Positions 22,601 to 32,420 of a stretch of DNA of 64,000 nt are shown in pieces. The notes beneath the pieces were generated by a model. The model searched no databases, had not been told where the DNA came from, and was given only the letters and a program-made list of their open reading frames with translations. The DNA comes from Lagopus muta (lineage: Eukaryota > Chordata > Aves > Galliformes > Phasianidae). The stretch covers positions 34,045,537-34,109,536 of the forward strand of contig NC_064440.1 of the NCBI RefSeq assembly GCF_023343835.1. The letters run 5' to 3'. Both the position numbers and the translations under genes were made by a program. How positions within the stretch are numbered: the first letter of the stretch is position 1; every line of letters begins with the position of its first letter.

Positions 22601-25424
22601 CTGCACTCAGCGTTCCTTTGCCACCCTGCACCCAGGCTGCTTCCAGCAGGATCCGATCTTTCCCTGGACTGCCTTTTCCTGTTCTCAGAGCCAGTCGGAC
22701 CCCTTCGCTTCCCCTCCCTCGCCCTCGAGAGCTGCTAAAGGAAGGACAAGCCTCAGCCCAACCGGTTTAAAACCTGCATGCCTCCGTCTGTCCGTCCCGG
22801 CAGCCCATCCTTGTGCTGCTCTGCTCAAAGTGAACCAGCAGCAGGGAAGTGGGGAGATGCCAATTGCTCAGTCCCTAAAGCATGGGGCTCTGGCAGCAAG
22901 CTTTATGGAAGGAGGCAACGAGATGCCCCGCAGAGGCTGCTCCTGAATTCCTCAGGCACATATTTCTGCGGTATCTGGGCAGCTGAAGCCTTTGTCCACA
23001 TTGGGTGAATTGCTTCTGACAAAAAACACAGAGGAGGCTGAAAGGGAAGAAAAAGACCAAGTGGGGGAACATTCCTTCAAGGCTTGCATGTTGAGACAGG
23101 TCCTGGGAACCAAGTGGGGATGGTCAGAGCAAAAGGAGCAGGATCAATGGGATTCTTCCATCATGTCCCAGCTTGTCACATGCAGAAAACACTCATGTAT
23201 CCTCCTGTCCAATATGCAGGTACAGGGCAGGCTTGCCCAGCACACCGGATGGTCTGGTATGGCCTGGCTTTATAGGGATACCTGCTGTACCATAAATCTA
23301 TACCAGCTTTAGCTTGGTGGAAACAGAGAGCTGGGTTGGTGAGCCCACACACACACCTCTGGCTGGGTGACACGCTTGTACTGAAAGATGTTGGCACTCG
23401 GGACGCCTGTGATGCAGGAGAGGTCAAAGCACACTCACCCATTTTCACAGAATGAATTTCAATCACGTTTATCGCTTCCTGCTCGCACAAACCAGGCAAA
23501 CAGGACTCGCTATCCTGCCAGCAGCTAAATGGATTCCTCTCACTTTGGACCCAACCTTCCTGCTGCCTTCAGCTTTGTTTGTGGGGCCAGTCCCTGTTTT
23601 GAAAAACCACACGCACCAGCAGCACCTTTCTTTGTGCTCAGAGCTCACTAAATACCTGTCTGCCCCGTAAAGCCTCAGCAGTGCCAGGCCTCACAGAGTT
23701 AATGCAGATCCTCTGTGGGGCAGGAAGCAGCTAATGGAGCAGAACAGGGCATTTAAAGGTTGCAGCATTCCAGAAGCACCTCTGAGCTCTGCAGTGCTCG
23801 TCAAAATGGAAAGCTAAATATAAAAGCAATAAGTACTGTGACAGGGCATTGCAGCACTTTGCATCTCAGGTGGGAAGCAGAGGAGCACACAGAAATAAGC
23901 TGGGACCACAGGATAGCCCAGCTTTTCCCCTTATTCTTTAGTTATTCCTTTTTTCTTTACCCTACCCGAATTCGGTGCTTTCCTCTGCCTCATCCCAACC
24001 CTGATACTTTCCTCTTTGGAGGCTCAAGGGCTCAGCTGTAGCTGTGCTGACCAACAACCAGTCAACATTCCCTATGGGACCCATGCAGGGCACCCAATTA
24101 AGCCAGTCTGGCGCCAGGTCAAGTCAGCGAGGAATTCACATCGCCCACTGCTTTGCTGAAGGGCACAGCAATGTCTGTCCCCACCCCCCTCCTCTAGGCA
24201 AAGCACAGCTCTGTCACACAGGAGACACTTTCCCTTTCCAGTAATCACATGTTTTCCAGCACCCTTGTCTGGTCTGCGTCCTGCTTTGGAGCTACCAGCT
24301 ACAGGACGGTGATGATAGGGAATTCTCTCTTCCTCCCACACTGTAATCAGATATGTAATCAGCAGACTCCAACATTTCCAGCTCAGAGCTCATGGTGAAT
24401 GGCACACCCCACCCACCCTGCTCAGCATCCTTCGTGCAGGCGGTGAATAGCATCACTCAGCCCAGCTGATGGGTGCATGCAGGAATTGTGGCTGGGCAGG
24501 GGCTCTTATTCCTGGTTAATCGCTGCTAAGGTGCCTGGCCAGATCAACAGGGAGTTCTCAGAAGCATGAGGAAACCCACTGCAGGCAGAGGAACCTGTTT
24601 TCCCACCAGCTGTCACTGTATCACGAAGCACATCACACAATTAAAGCACAGCATCTCCCATTCCATGAAAAGGGAACTTTAAAACTCACTTGCTTACCTC
24701 ACCACTGAAAACAACATTGTTTTCTTACACACACTTGGGAAAAACCTGCCTTAAATCCTCGCTTGGGCTGCAACAGGGCTGCTAAGTCCTTTTCTTTTCA
24801 GTGTGTGCATCAATTTGTAGTTCAGTGACTTTCTATTTCACCCCAATCTCCCTGAAGTTGCCCCAGCACAGCACAGGCTGCCACAGAGGGTATTTCAGCC
24901 TCCTGACAACTGCTGTACTCCCCTCAGTTATTTTCCAATGGTCCTTCAGGTGTCCATAAGCTCCCAGGTCTCACTATATTGCAGAGAATCATCCACCTGG
25001 GGTTAGAACTAGATGACCTTTAAGGTCCCTTCCTACCTAAGCCATCCTATGATTCTATTCTGTGAAGTGTATGAGAGCTCCCAAAACAACACTGTGGCAG
25101 AGAAACCCACTTAACTGCGGGAAATGGAACCCAGCAGCCAGTGGAGTGCACTGAGCAGGCTGCCCCATCACCTGCCCTGGTTACACAGCTGATAACATCA
25201 CCTATCAATCACTACATTCAGTTTACAGCTCCGTCCTCCTCACCCACTGCTTTATCCATATCCAACACGAGATGAAGGAGCCTATATCTCCCATTGGCAG
25301 GCACAGGTACTCACTCCAACCGCTCCTCCTCTTTCTTCCGCAGGTCGAAGTCACGCTGAACCACCTCCCAGACATGCTTGGCCTCCTCATCGGTCAGCTT
25401 GGAGAGATCCAGCTTCCTCCCCAT
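7596..25424 (-). CDS. MLPH: MLPH, melanophilin (Slac2-a), complete CDS in 16 coding exons
   Basis: Adaptor joining Rab27a on melanosomes to myosin Va and actin; its loss dilutes pigmentation. Sixteen exons with compatible phases sum to 1986 nt, 661 aa (human is 600). The Slp homology domain (1 to about 150) opens [10 protein letters not shown], with cysteine pairs C64/C67, C81/C84, C89/C92 and C104/C107 for two zinc ions, then SLEWYYEHV (117-125) for Rab27 binding. The middle region (170-365) is acidic then Ser-rich and should bind myosin Va. Residues 366-457 are coiled-coil-like and Glu-rich. The C-terminal actin-binding part ends [17 protein letters not shown]...[10 protein letters not shown], close to the human end. 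Arg35, mutated to Trp in lavender chickens, is intact. ATG 25424 is in an exon starting at 25438, so a non-coding 5' exon must lie further upstream. No disruption is seen. Confidence 0.95.
7759..7856 (-). CDS. MLPH: MLPH coding exon 15 ([13 protein letters not shown])
   Basis: [20 protein letters not shown], then [13 protein letters not shown]; the first part is nearly the same as human. Acceptor ttccattacag, donor gtacgt, ends phase 0. Confidence 0.92.
8780..8837 (-). CDS. MLPH: MLPH coding exon 14
   Basis: Nineteen codons plus one base: [19 protein letters not shown]. Acceptor ctctcttgcag, donor gtaaga. Confidence 0.88.
9201..9293 (-). CDS. MLPH: MLPH coding exon 13
   Basis: 31 codons: [20 protein letters not shown], then [11 protein letters not shown]. 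The [14 protein letters not shown] block is a hallmark of melanophilin C-termini. Acceptor ctttaaag, donor gtgagt. Confidence 0.92.
9396..9551 (-). CDS. MLPH: MLPH coding exon 12 (coiled coil)
   Basis: 52 codons: [20 protein letters not shown], then ...[20 protein letters not shown]... Acceptor tttattccag, donor gtaagg. Confidence 0.9.
10569..10581. repeat. Homopolymer (G)13
   Basis: Thirteen consecutive G on the plus strand inside an MLPH intron, so C13 in the transcript. Length is likely polymorphic or error-prone. Confidence 0.9.
10641..10823 (-). CDS. MLPH: MLPH coding exon 11
   Basis: 61 codons: [20 protein letters not shown], then [10 protein letters not shown]..., ending AYRELEEN. 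Acceptor cattcacag, donor gtaagg, phase 0 to 0. The Ala-rich helix lies in the C-terminal actin-binding part. A 13-base G run sits about 60 bases into the following intron. Confidence 0.87.
11015..11170 (+). mobile_element. CR1 LINE 3' fragment
   Basis: Typical CR1 3' text: ggagatgttccagagcc, gtggcactgagggacgtg, then cttccaacctgaatattca and a terminal atgattct. Lies in the MLPH intron between exons 10 and 11. Confidence 0.8.
12418..12472 (+). mobile_element. Old CR1 LINE 3' end
   Basis: Degenerate but recognisable: gctggacttgatc, ggtcatcctttccacctcag, then ctctatgatac. Short relic about 100 bases from the MLPH exon 10 donor. Confidence 0.6.
12569..12760 (-). CDS. MLPH: MLPH coding exon 10 (Glu-rich, charged helix)
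   Basis: 64 codons beginning [20 protein letters not shown] and including [15 protein letters not shown] and DDVANEARK. Acceptor ttgtttcag, donor gtaatc, phase 0 to 0. Confidence 0.88.
13751..13834 (-). CDS. MLPH: MLPH coding exon 9 (coiled-coil helix)
   Basis: 28 codons: [20 protein letters not shown], then KILVRSAE. Heptad-like hydrophobic spacing predicts a coiled coil; in the mammalian protein this part binds the alternatively spliced exon F of myosin Va. Acceptor ccctctag, donor gtaaca. Confidence 0.88.
13835..16748 (-). other. MLPH: MLPH intron between coding exons 8 and 9
   Basis: 2.9 kb. Contains an antisense CR1 end at 13934-14020, about 100 bases from the exon 9 acceptor. I see no gene in the rest. 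Confidence 0.65.
13934..14020 (-). mobile_element. CR1 LINE 3' fragment, antisense to plus strand
   Basis: Begins gaatcacagaaacactaagg, then ttggaaaagacctttaac and catctagtccaaccgttgac. It has the 3' end of CR1 in reverse orientation; the far end is not well defined. Confidence 0.75.
16749..16915 (-). CDS. MLPH: MLPH coding exon 8 (Ser-rich, basic patch HHLKRRSR)
   Basis: Residues 310-365: [20 protein letters not shown], then ...[20 protein letters not shown]... The acceptor is tccaaag (AAG type), the donor gtacca. Phase 1 to 0. Confidence 0.87.
17371..17566 (-). CDS. MLPH: MLPH coding exon 7
   Basis: Residues 245-309: [20 protein letters not shown], then ...[10 protein letters not shown]..., to RSSKP. 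Acceptor gtctctcag, donor gtaagt; ends phase 1. Lies in the myosin Va-binding middle region. Confidence 0.87.
18515..18643 (-). CDS. MLPH: MLPH coding exon 6 ([10 protein letters not shown] motif)
   Basis: 43 codons, phase 0 to 0: [20 protein letters not shown] and on to SDAFQ. The segment resembles human melanophilin just after the acidic region. The acceptor is a weaker ccaag|ATG; the donor is gtactg. Confidence 0.85.
19166..19260 (-). CDS. MLPH: MLPH coding exon 5 (acidic DDSGDEDD segment)
   Basis: Residues 170-201: [10 protein letters not shown], then [10 protein letters not shown], then ...AEAECYNR. Acceptor tctcctccag, donor gtaagg; ends phase 0. Confidence 0.85.
19844..19882 (-). CDS. 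MLPH: MLPH coding exon 4 (39-nt microexon)
   Basis: Thirteen codons, phase 1 to 1: [13 protein letters not shown]. Acceptor cttgttgttcag, donor gtaagt. Its length is a multiple of 3, so skipping would keep the frame. Confidence 0.85.
20125..20260 (+). mobile_element. CR1 LINE 3' fragment
   Basis: Contains ctggggtattccataactg, gtggcactgagggatgtgg, and ends cttttccaactggaatgg plus ttctgtgattct. Lies in an MLPH intron. Confidence 0.8.
20817..20953 (-). CDS. MLPH: MLPH coding exon 3 (SLEWYY Rab27 contact)
   Basis: Residues 111-156. Contains [20 protein letters not shown], the second half of the Slp homology domain. Acceptor tggggcag, donor gtaagg, ends phase 1. Confidence 0.95.
21108..21166 (+). 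mobile_element. Short CR1 LINE 3' fragment
   Basis: Holds agttggactgggtgaccttc, aaaggccccttccaactgaa, as in CR1 ends. About 65 bases from the MLPH exon 2 donor. Confidence 0.65.
21231..21452 (-). CDS. MLPH: MLPH coding exon 2 (FYVE-like zinc finger)
   Basis: Residues 37-110, with four CxxC pairs (CVHC, CLDC, CKSC, CDPC). Acceptor catctgcag, donor gtaggg. Split codon at Arg111. Confidence 0.95.
21453..25314 (-). other. MLPH: MLPH intron between coding exons 1 and 2
   Basis: 3.9 kb intron, the longest between MLPH coding exons. It contains a CR1 fragment near 24990-25062 and no supported coding sequence. The 209-codon minus-strand open frame at 22002-22631 has no recognisable features. Confidence 0.7.
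24990..25062 (+). mobile_element. CR1 LINE 3' end
   Basis: gttagaactagatgaccttt, aaggtcccttcctacctaag, then ccatcctatgattctattct: a clear CR1 terminus with the 8-mer tail. Confidence 0.8.
25315..25424 (-). CDS. MLPH: MLPH coding exon 1 (Slp homology domain helix, Arg35)
   Basis: Residues 1-36 plus two bases: [20 protein letters not shown]..., the Rab27-binding helix. Donor gtgagt at 25314. The exon begins at 25438 after minus-strand acceptor gttgtcacttag, with 14 bases of 5' UTR. Codon 35 (25322-25320) is CGG. Confidence 0.94.
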
Positions 25425-25918
25425 CTTGCACGACGAGCCTAAGTGACAACCAGAGGCATTCCTACGGCCGGCCCCGTTACCCGACACACTGCTGGGCCCC
25501 ACCTCCGTGACCGCCCCAAAGAATGGGGCCGCGGGCAGGCGAGCTGGCTCCTGCCAGCCCCACACCTCATCCGCCCAGCTGGGTTAAAGGAAGCATTGAC
25601 TCACTGCCAAACCACTCGTGTTGTGCAGGGAGCGTAGATCCAACAGGTCTTAAAGCACCTCCCCAAGGAAAGCAAGCACGGAGGCAGGGCATAAGCAAGG
25701 GCCAAGCATCCCACCACCAGCACTGCTCTGTGCCCCACCTTGCCTCTTAAAACCAGCAGCTTTAACGAGGGAAATGGGAACGAATGGGTGCCCAAGCTAC
25801 GCTGTCTGCCCTCCCAGAAATTTGGAGAATATCAGCTGCGCCAGGAGCAAATAGCTTAATTAGTAGGCAGCTCTCCTCTCATTTACTGTTATCAAGAGAA
25901 GATGGTTTGACAGGATTT

Positions 25919-25939
25919 AAAAAAAAAAAAAAAAAAAAA
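25919..25939 (+). repeat. Homopolymer (A)21
   Basis: Uninterrupted A run upstream of the MLPH coding start. Could be the tail of a retroposed sequence, but no element is recognisable before it. Confidence 0.85.
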
Positions 25940-27228
25940 GCCAAACAAATGCTAAGCATGTCATGTACCTGGAGGAATATATTTAAATTGCAATAATCCA
26001 ATTAGCAAAGCTGGTCTTGTTGCTGTATTTGTTGTTCGCCCTCTTGGTAAAACACTCCCTCTGTGCCTCCAAGTGAGAATTCCTGTATTACATATACCAG
26101 AAGAAGGAGAGAATGAAAAGAAGCCCTTTTCTTATCTTCATCAGAGAAGGAGGAAAACATTCTGCCCTGAAAAGGCTGAGTGCAGTGGGAGCAGCCAGCC
26201 CTGGAGGGCTTTAGCCACTCGGCTGCCGTGTTCTGTCCGTGTGGTGCAGGGAATTATCTCCCCCACTAACTCACTTGAAACAAGATTAGGCTAAACCCTA
26301 CGACAGAGCCAGAAAGGGATTTTTCAATCCAAACACGGATGGATTTTGTACAGAAAAAGTGATAATTACAGATGCTGGGTATCAGGAATGCATGATCTCT
26401 GGATGCCCATACATTGATTTCCAGCCCCTCTTCCAGCAGAGATGGAAGAGCTGTCCTGGTGAAAGCAATTAGTTTTTTTGGCAGGAGTGAGATGTGAGCT
26501 GAGCCATCCTTATGTAAGTATGTCTGCAAGCTTGTGCGCCCCAGTGCACCCAAAAAGCACAGCGGGCTGATAGATCCCAATTAACATCATAATGAGACCC
26601 TGTTGGAGGACCTGCCAACTCAATTACCCAGTCCCAAGTGCTTGGGATCAGAGCGGTGTGGGAGGCTTCCTGGATGAGGGCCCATAGATGGCCATAAATT
26701 CCTAGTGTTGTGTCTCTTTGGGAACTGCATTCCTTATGGGAAGCTCTCAGTGATAACGGCCATCCGAGTAACTTGGGTACGGTTAAAACTGGGGCTCAGT
26801 TTGTGATTTTTGGCCTCACCAGATAAGGAAAAGAGCAGTATTTCGGTGTCAGCTTCTTGAAGAGAAACATGCCCTTGTGGAAGCAGGGCAGCCCTGAGCA
26901 TGTGCTGCTCTGCAGTCATCCCCGAGTCATGAGACCCCTCTGCTCTGCGGTTGCCTTCCATCATCCCTTGGCACTTTTATAAAGACCCATTCTCACCCGC
27001 TCCCATCATGCTGGTCAGAACAAGAAGGGCAGGAAAGGGCTGCAAAGTGCCCCTGCTATTTCTGTACATGGCCCATAAGGGTTTGATACGGGTTTTGTCT
27101 ATTAATACGACTGTGAAATTCTGTTATAATTCTGTTATTGTGTGACCGTATCTCATTTGGAGGCTACCAGAACGATCCCAGCAGCCTCCCCTAAAGAAAA
27201 TGGCCATTTGATGGTAATTATCTTGGAA

Positions 27229-27239
27229 AATCATGTGCT
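27229..27239 (+). promoter_or_regulatory. M-box-like E-box (AATCATGTGCT)
   Basis: Ten of eleven positions match the melanocyte M-box AGTCATGTGCT, bound by MITF in pigment gene promoters. It lies about 1.8 kb upstream of the MLPH coding start. Function is an inference from motif plus neighbour. Confidence 0.35.
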
Positions 27240-27960
27240 GACATTGGTTGCAATTAGATAAACACAGTCACAGGATTAGAAAAGAATGTTTGCAGTGTCA
27301 TCGTTAGGGTGGAAGCTGTATTTCATATAGGGGCGTTTTTGCTGCACATGTAAACAAAGCAGATGCCAAATTCCTACAGATCCCTACAAATTCCACCACC
27401 GTTTTTTCCCCCAACTAACCTTAATAAGAAGAGAACCCCGTCCCCTTGCCTAACAAAAGCTTGGTTGAGAGAGATCTCGTCAGAAATTGATATTTTAACA
27501 GGAACAGCCCTCAAATTGTGGATTTCCTCTATCGATCGAGGTGAATTCGGTCCTATGGGAACGTCTCATTTGTGCTGATAAAAACGTAATTCAAACCACT
27601 GCCTGCAGAGAGGTGGTAAAATAGCTGGCAGAGGCTGTCACTTGACAGCTCCCAGGAATTACCAAGGTAAACAGTAGCTGAACAAACAGGAGTTAATCAC
27701 TTCCAGCTCAACAAGGTCACGTCAGACACAGGTGCTACAACCCAGCAGCAACACGATATGTTCAAGGCTAAAGGAGTGTTTTGGACTGAACAGAGTGCAG
27801 TAAGCAGGCACAAATCCCAGCCAGCCCAGGAGATGAGGTCTGAGAAACGCTTTTAGGGTCAGAGCCTGGAGCTGGCTGAAGTTCATCACTCATTTTAGCA
27901 TTACCTGGGGAGTTATGCCAACGACCAATGGACCAACGTACAAGGTGAAATGCTCATAGG

Positions 27961-28163
27961 TTTTTCACACAGAGGGTGGTGAGGCACTGGAACAGGTACC
28001 CAAGGAGGCTGTGGATGCCCCATCCCTGCAGGCATCCAAGGCCAGCCTGGATGTGGCTCTGGGCAGCCTGGGCTGCTGGTTGGTCACCCTGCACACAGCA
28101 GGGGGTTGGAACCAGATGAGCATTGTGCTCCTTTGCAACCCAGGCCATTCTATGATCCTATGG
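27961..28163 (+). mobile_element. CR1 LINE 3' fragment
   Basis: About 200 bases of CR1 3' end: gaggctgtggatgcccc, ccagcctggatgtggctctg, then ccaggccattctatgatcc. Well preserved. Confidence 0.9.
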
Positions 28164-30948
28164 TTGGGCCAACAGTACTTCAATGGGTCACAAAATCCAA
28201 GGTGAGGGAAGCTGCTCAGTGATTACAGCGCTGATCCCACATTTGGTAGCATTTCACAAGGAGACCAAACCAAGCAGAGGACAGACAGGTTTCTAACCCT
28301 TCCCCTGAGGACCATCCTAACCCATCTGGGAGCACTGGGCTTTCATCCTTGTGCTCAAATACTCTTGATTTCAAGTAGTATCCCAGAATAGCCTGATGAT
28401 CGCAGAGGTGTCTTTACAAACAGCTCAGATATGGCATAAGGTCACGTTAACCTTGTCTTGAGGCAGAGGATGGACTGTCTGTACCATTCCACATTTCATT
28501 TCCACAGAATGTTCTCTTCTAGCTTGCAGGACACCCAAAGGCTCTTCACACCATTTTGACAATGAGGAACTGCAAGCTTTGCTGTGGTCATCAAAATGAA
28601 ATAGTCCCAGAAAATGCATGGGAGGGGTAGTCTAGTAGTATCAGTGCATTTTCTTTTACTCCTTTATAATTTACATTACAACCAGGACTGCAACCTTGCA
28701 GCTGGGACTTGGTTTGACACTGTCTGTATGTAGAGCAGTGTTAGAGGATTTGCCACTGGAAGCAGCTGGGCCCTCAGCACCTACACAGATGCGAAGAAGG
28801 TTACACTAATCAGGTAAGGACACCCAACTGGATGTTCTTGTTCAGAAAATTACCAAGGTCAAAAAAGAACTGCATTCAGGCACGCAAACACAGTTCTAGA
28901 AAGCTAATTGCCTGAGAAACGCAGGAGTCTGTGCATGTCTAGAGTGCTTGCTTTGGGCTGTTTGTAGGCACAGGCTGCTGCTGCTGAACCCATTTCTGCT
29001 TTGTTAGAGTCTTGAGGAGTTTCTTTGCCATGCTAAAAGCAAAGCTGATACCGCTAAAAAGAAGCAGACCCCAAGCATCCATCCTTCACCACTCCATTCT
29101 TCTGGGATAACCATGGGCATACTTGGCAGGAGTGGGGCAACGGGGCTGACTGCAAGAAGCAGAGCATTAGACTCAGCACATAGGGTGGCTGACCCTGGGG
29201 AAGACATCCTTTGAGAAACCACCCTGGTGTTTATTCTGCAAGCTGGCACAACCACGAGGAATGCATATCGCTAACCGAAGGCGTGATTGAATTCAGAAGC
29301 AAAACAGAACCCCACCAAACAAACAACTTATTCCAACTCTGCCAGGAGGGAGATGAGCTTTTGAGTCATTAAGCAGAAAACGAGCCCGTTTGGCTCCCAG
29401 AGCCAGTGCTGTGACTTAGCAGTGTTTTGCATGGTCATGGCTGGGCCAAGGACACTTCCTCAGGAGGGTGTACAAGCCAGGCTTGGGTTTTCTACCTAGA
29501 GGACAATTCTGTAGGAGCCTGCACGCAAAGAGGAATGATTTCAGGGCCACGGCTCAACTGTCCATGGACTTGGAGGGCTGTCAGGGACCTATAGGAGAAA
29601 ACAAGCCCTTGTTGTTCCAGAGGGATGACTTGCACCCCGCCCCGGGTTACTCATGAGGAAGTAGGGCTGTAGTGGCAAGATAAGGCTCTGTGTGCAGTTA
29701 GATCCTGGTCCTGCCAGCGACAGTGATGAATGTGGTGTTGACTTAAAAGCAAACCAAACACAGGCAGTGAAATCTCTAGCGAGGCAAGACCAAGCTGCGT
29801 TGGTGCACCAACCTGGTGTTCCACGCTGGAACAACCTGCCCCTTTGCTAAGTCTTCCAAAATGATGCTCTTTCCTAAACCTCCCCATCCAGGATTTTCCA
29901 AGGTCAGACCCTCCAATATTTTCTAAGAGAACATTCAATTACAAAGGGCTTTGTTTTGTTCCTTTTGGGCTCCAGTATCTTCATGGGGTAAATGCTGGAA
30001 ATGAGGATGCAGAACCCAAGAGATAGACACTTAGATACTGAACAATTAGCTGGGCGGTGCTTTTGGCTGCTCCCGAGCATCCATCTCCATCCCTATCCTG
30101 ACAGAACTGCTTGGCAGCACTTGAGCTGAGTGGCTTGGGTGCAGGATTTGTTTCCTCCACCCCTGAGCTGCAGTCTTTTTTCAGCCCACTGTCCTGCCCC
30201 GGGTTGTATTTTGAAGCTGCTGAGACTGGAGTTGTCCCCAGGCCCTCACGAAGCTCACCCAGTCGTTCCTCATCCTTGTTTGAGACGTACTCTGCATTTT
30301 CTAGCCAGAAGGTGTCTAGCATTGACTCCCAGCCCTTGGGTTGCTGCTGTTCCTGTCAGACCCTGGAGGCAGAGAAAGGGATGGGATGGAGCTGTGAAGC
30401 ACTCCCAGCAAGGTCACATAAGGAGAGCCCCGCTGGCCATGCAGAGGGCTGCTGGTCGATCTGCTCTCTAATGAGTTTCCATTTGGCTGTTTCTGGGCAG
30501 TGCCAGTATTTCTGTCCTTTTTTCAGTGTGCTGGAGTGAGGTGGCCTTCAGCCAGGGTGCAGAGCGAGGTGCCCTAAGCAGAGGGGAGGCAGAGCTGTTT
30601 TGCAGGGCTCTGCAGATTGATAGGGAAACTTTTAGCCCATCCCAGCCTGAAAGCACATTTCATTTAAAAGAAAAACAACCTCTTGCAGCGACTCCCCTTG
30701 GGATGTATCAGCCAGAGAAATGCTCCCTGCTCATCTAATAAGAGGCTAATGAGTAGGTTTGAGCAGGGATCTGGCTCTGATGCTTCTCAGTGCTGTGCTG
30801 TTCCTGCCTGTCTGCCTCTCCGTACTGCATAGCCAGTGTCAGGTCTTATCCTTTTCCTGTTGCCTGATGGGCCCACTTGTATTGCTGCAGGACCCTGCTT
30901 TTGGTGGCGTGGGTGATCAGTGCAGTATTTCACACCAACAGCGTGCTC

Positions 30949-31115
30949 AGAATTATAGAAATATAGAACATCCCAAGTTAGAAGGGACCCACAAGGGTCA
31001 CCCGGTCCAACCCCCAGCCCCATACGGCACCACTCAAACCCAACCCCTATGGCTGAGAGTGGTGTTCCAGCACTCCTGAGCTCCAGCATCAGGGCTGTGC
31101 CCACTGCCCTGGGAG
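30949..31115 (-). mobile_element. CR1 LINE 3' fragment, reverse orientation
   Basis: Starts agaattatagaaatatagaa, then catcccaagttagaaggg and acccacaagggtcacccggt: the complement of a CR1 terminus. Confidence 0.85.
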
Positions 31116-32363
31116 CTGCAGGCTGCCACAAGTCAAAATGAAGGGAAAACCAGAGGCCACAGAGCTGCATGTGTGCGTGAAGTCAGATGACACCCAAATC
31201 AGAGCTTGCAGTGACTGAAGAGAAACTTTCAACCCATGCCAGCCTGAAAGCATTCTCCACTTAAAAGAAAGTCAAACCAACTCTCACATGGCTGTAACAG
31301 CAGTTCCTTCCCCTGTTGGTGTTTCTGACAGTGCTACCCAACTTCAGGAGAGCTCCCAAGCCACCCCTGGGAAAGGGCAGACATCCCCATAGGGGTGGGG
31401 GCAGCAGTCGAAATACTACAAGCTCCCTCTCCTCGCTAGTCTTGCAAATACCCAGCTGCAAAAGGTGCCGCACCTCACCCTGCTCGTTGCTGCCGTTCCT
31501 GGCCAAATGATTGCTGGAGAGAAGGGATAACCTCGGAGATGCTCCGGTTTCCTTGTGCCACCTTGTGGAGTCCGGCAAGAAATACAGGCTGTAAACCTGG
31601 GAGGAGAGCGCAGGAAAAGAAAGCTTCTCTCAAAAGTACTCGGAGTTCTCCAGGGATGACGGAGCTGGAGGAGCCCCCTGGAGATGGTTTGGGATGCCAG
31701 GATGATCCCATCCAGCTGGCCAAAATCTCCACGCTTCCTATGGCTGCTGGCATGTTGCATTGCGCAGGTTGTCCAAAGACTGCTATGCACATGGCTGAGA
31801 AAACCACATCAGGGCTGAGCACTCAGCGAGCTGGACCTCGGCATGGGGACAAAGCAGAGGGATTTTTCCCTTAGCTGGAGGCACTGCAATATTTCTCTCT
31901 CACAAACAAGTTTTTCACAGCTCTCTTGCCAGGTACTGCCAACAGAGAGATGCCCTCCCCGCCCTCCCAAGAGCTTAAACCATGGAAAAGAAGCAAACAC
32001 CAACTCTAAGAGCTTGGTGCTTTTATTTTTTGCCTTTGGAAAAGTTTCCTGACCCCTAGGGAGCGCTTACAAGTTCCTTTTCTCCTCCCTGTTCCTTCTC
32101 TTTTTGGAGAAGGAAAATCCCAACTGCTGTCCCATGACTGCAGTGGAGTCTGGCCAAGCTTGGACGCTTAGAGGAAAAAAAACCACCTCTTTCCCTTTGG
32201 TATCCCTCATCCTAGTTGAGTACAGGCCAAGCTGGCATTTCTGTGGAGTGTTTTAGGTCATAGAATGTAAAAATCTCTTCTGCTGTTAGAAACCAAAGGA
32301 AATTTGGCCCACCCTGCAGCGTCCTCCTTTTAATAACATCTCCCCAGATTCCTATCGGCATTC

Positions 32364-32420
32364 TTCAGGTTGGACCCTGCAGAGCGTCAAGTCCAACCAT
32401 CACCTCCCATCACCAAGCCC
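32364..32420 (-). mobile_element. Probable old CR1 LINE fragment, reverse orientation
   Basis: caggttggaccctgcagagc, then gtcaagtccaaccatcacct resembles the antisense CR1 end, but the flanks have decayed. Confidence 0.5.

Noticed and set aside
22002-22631. 209-codon minus-strand open frame in the first MLPH coding intron
   Set aside because: Cys/Leu-rich translation without domain or family likeness, located inside an intron between two confident exons.
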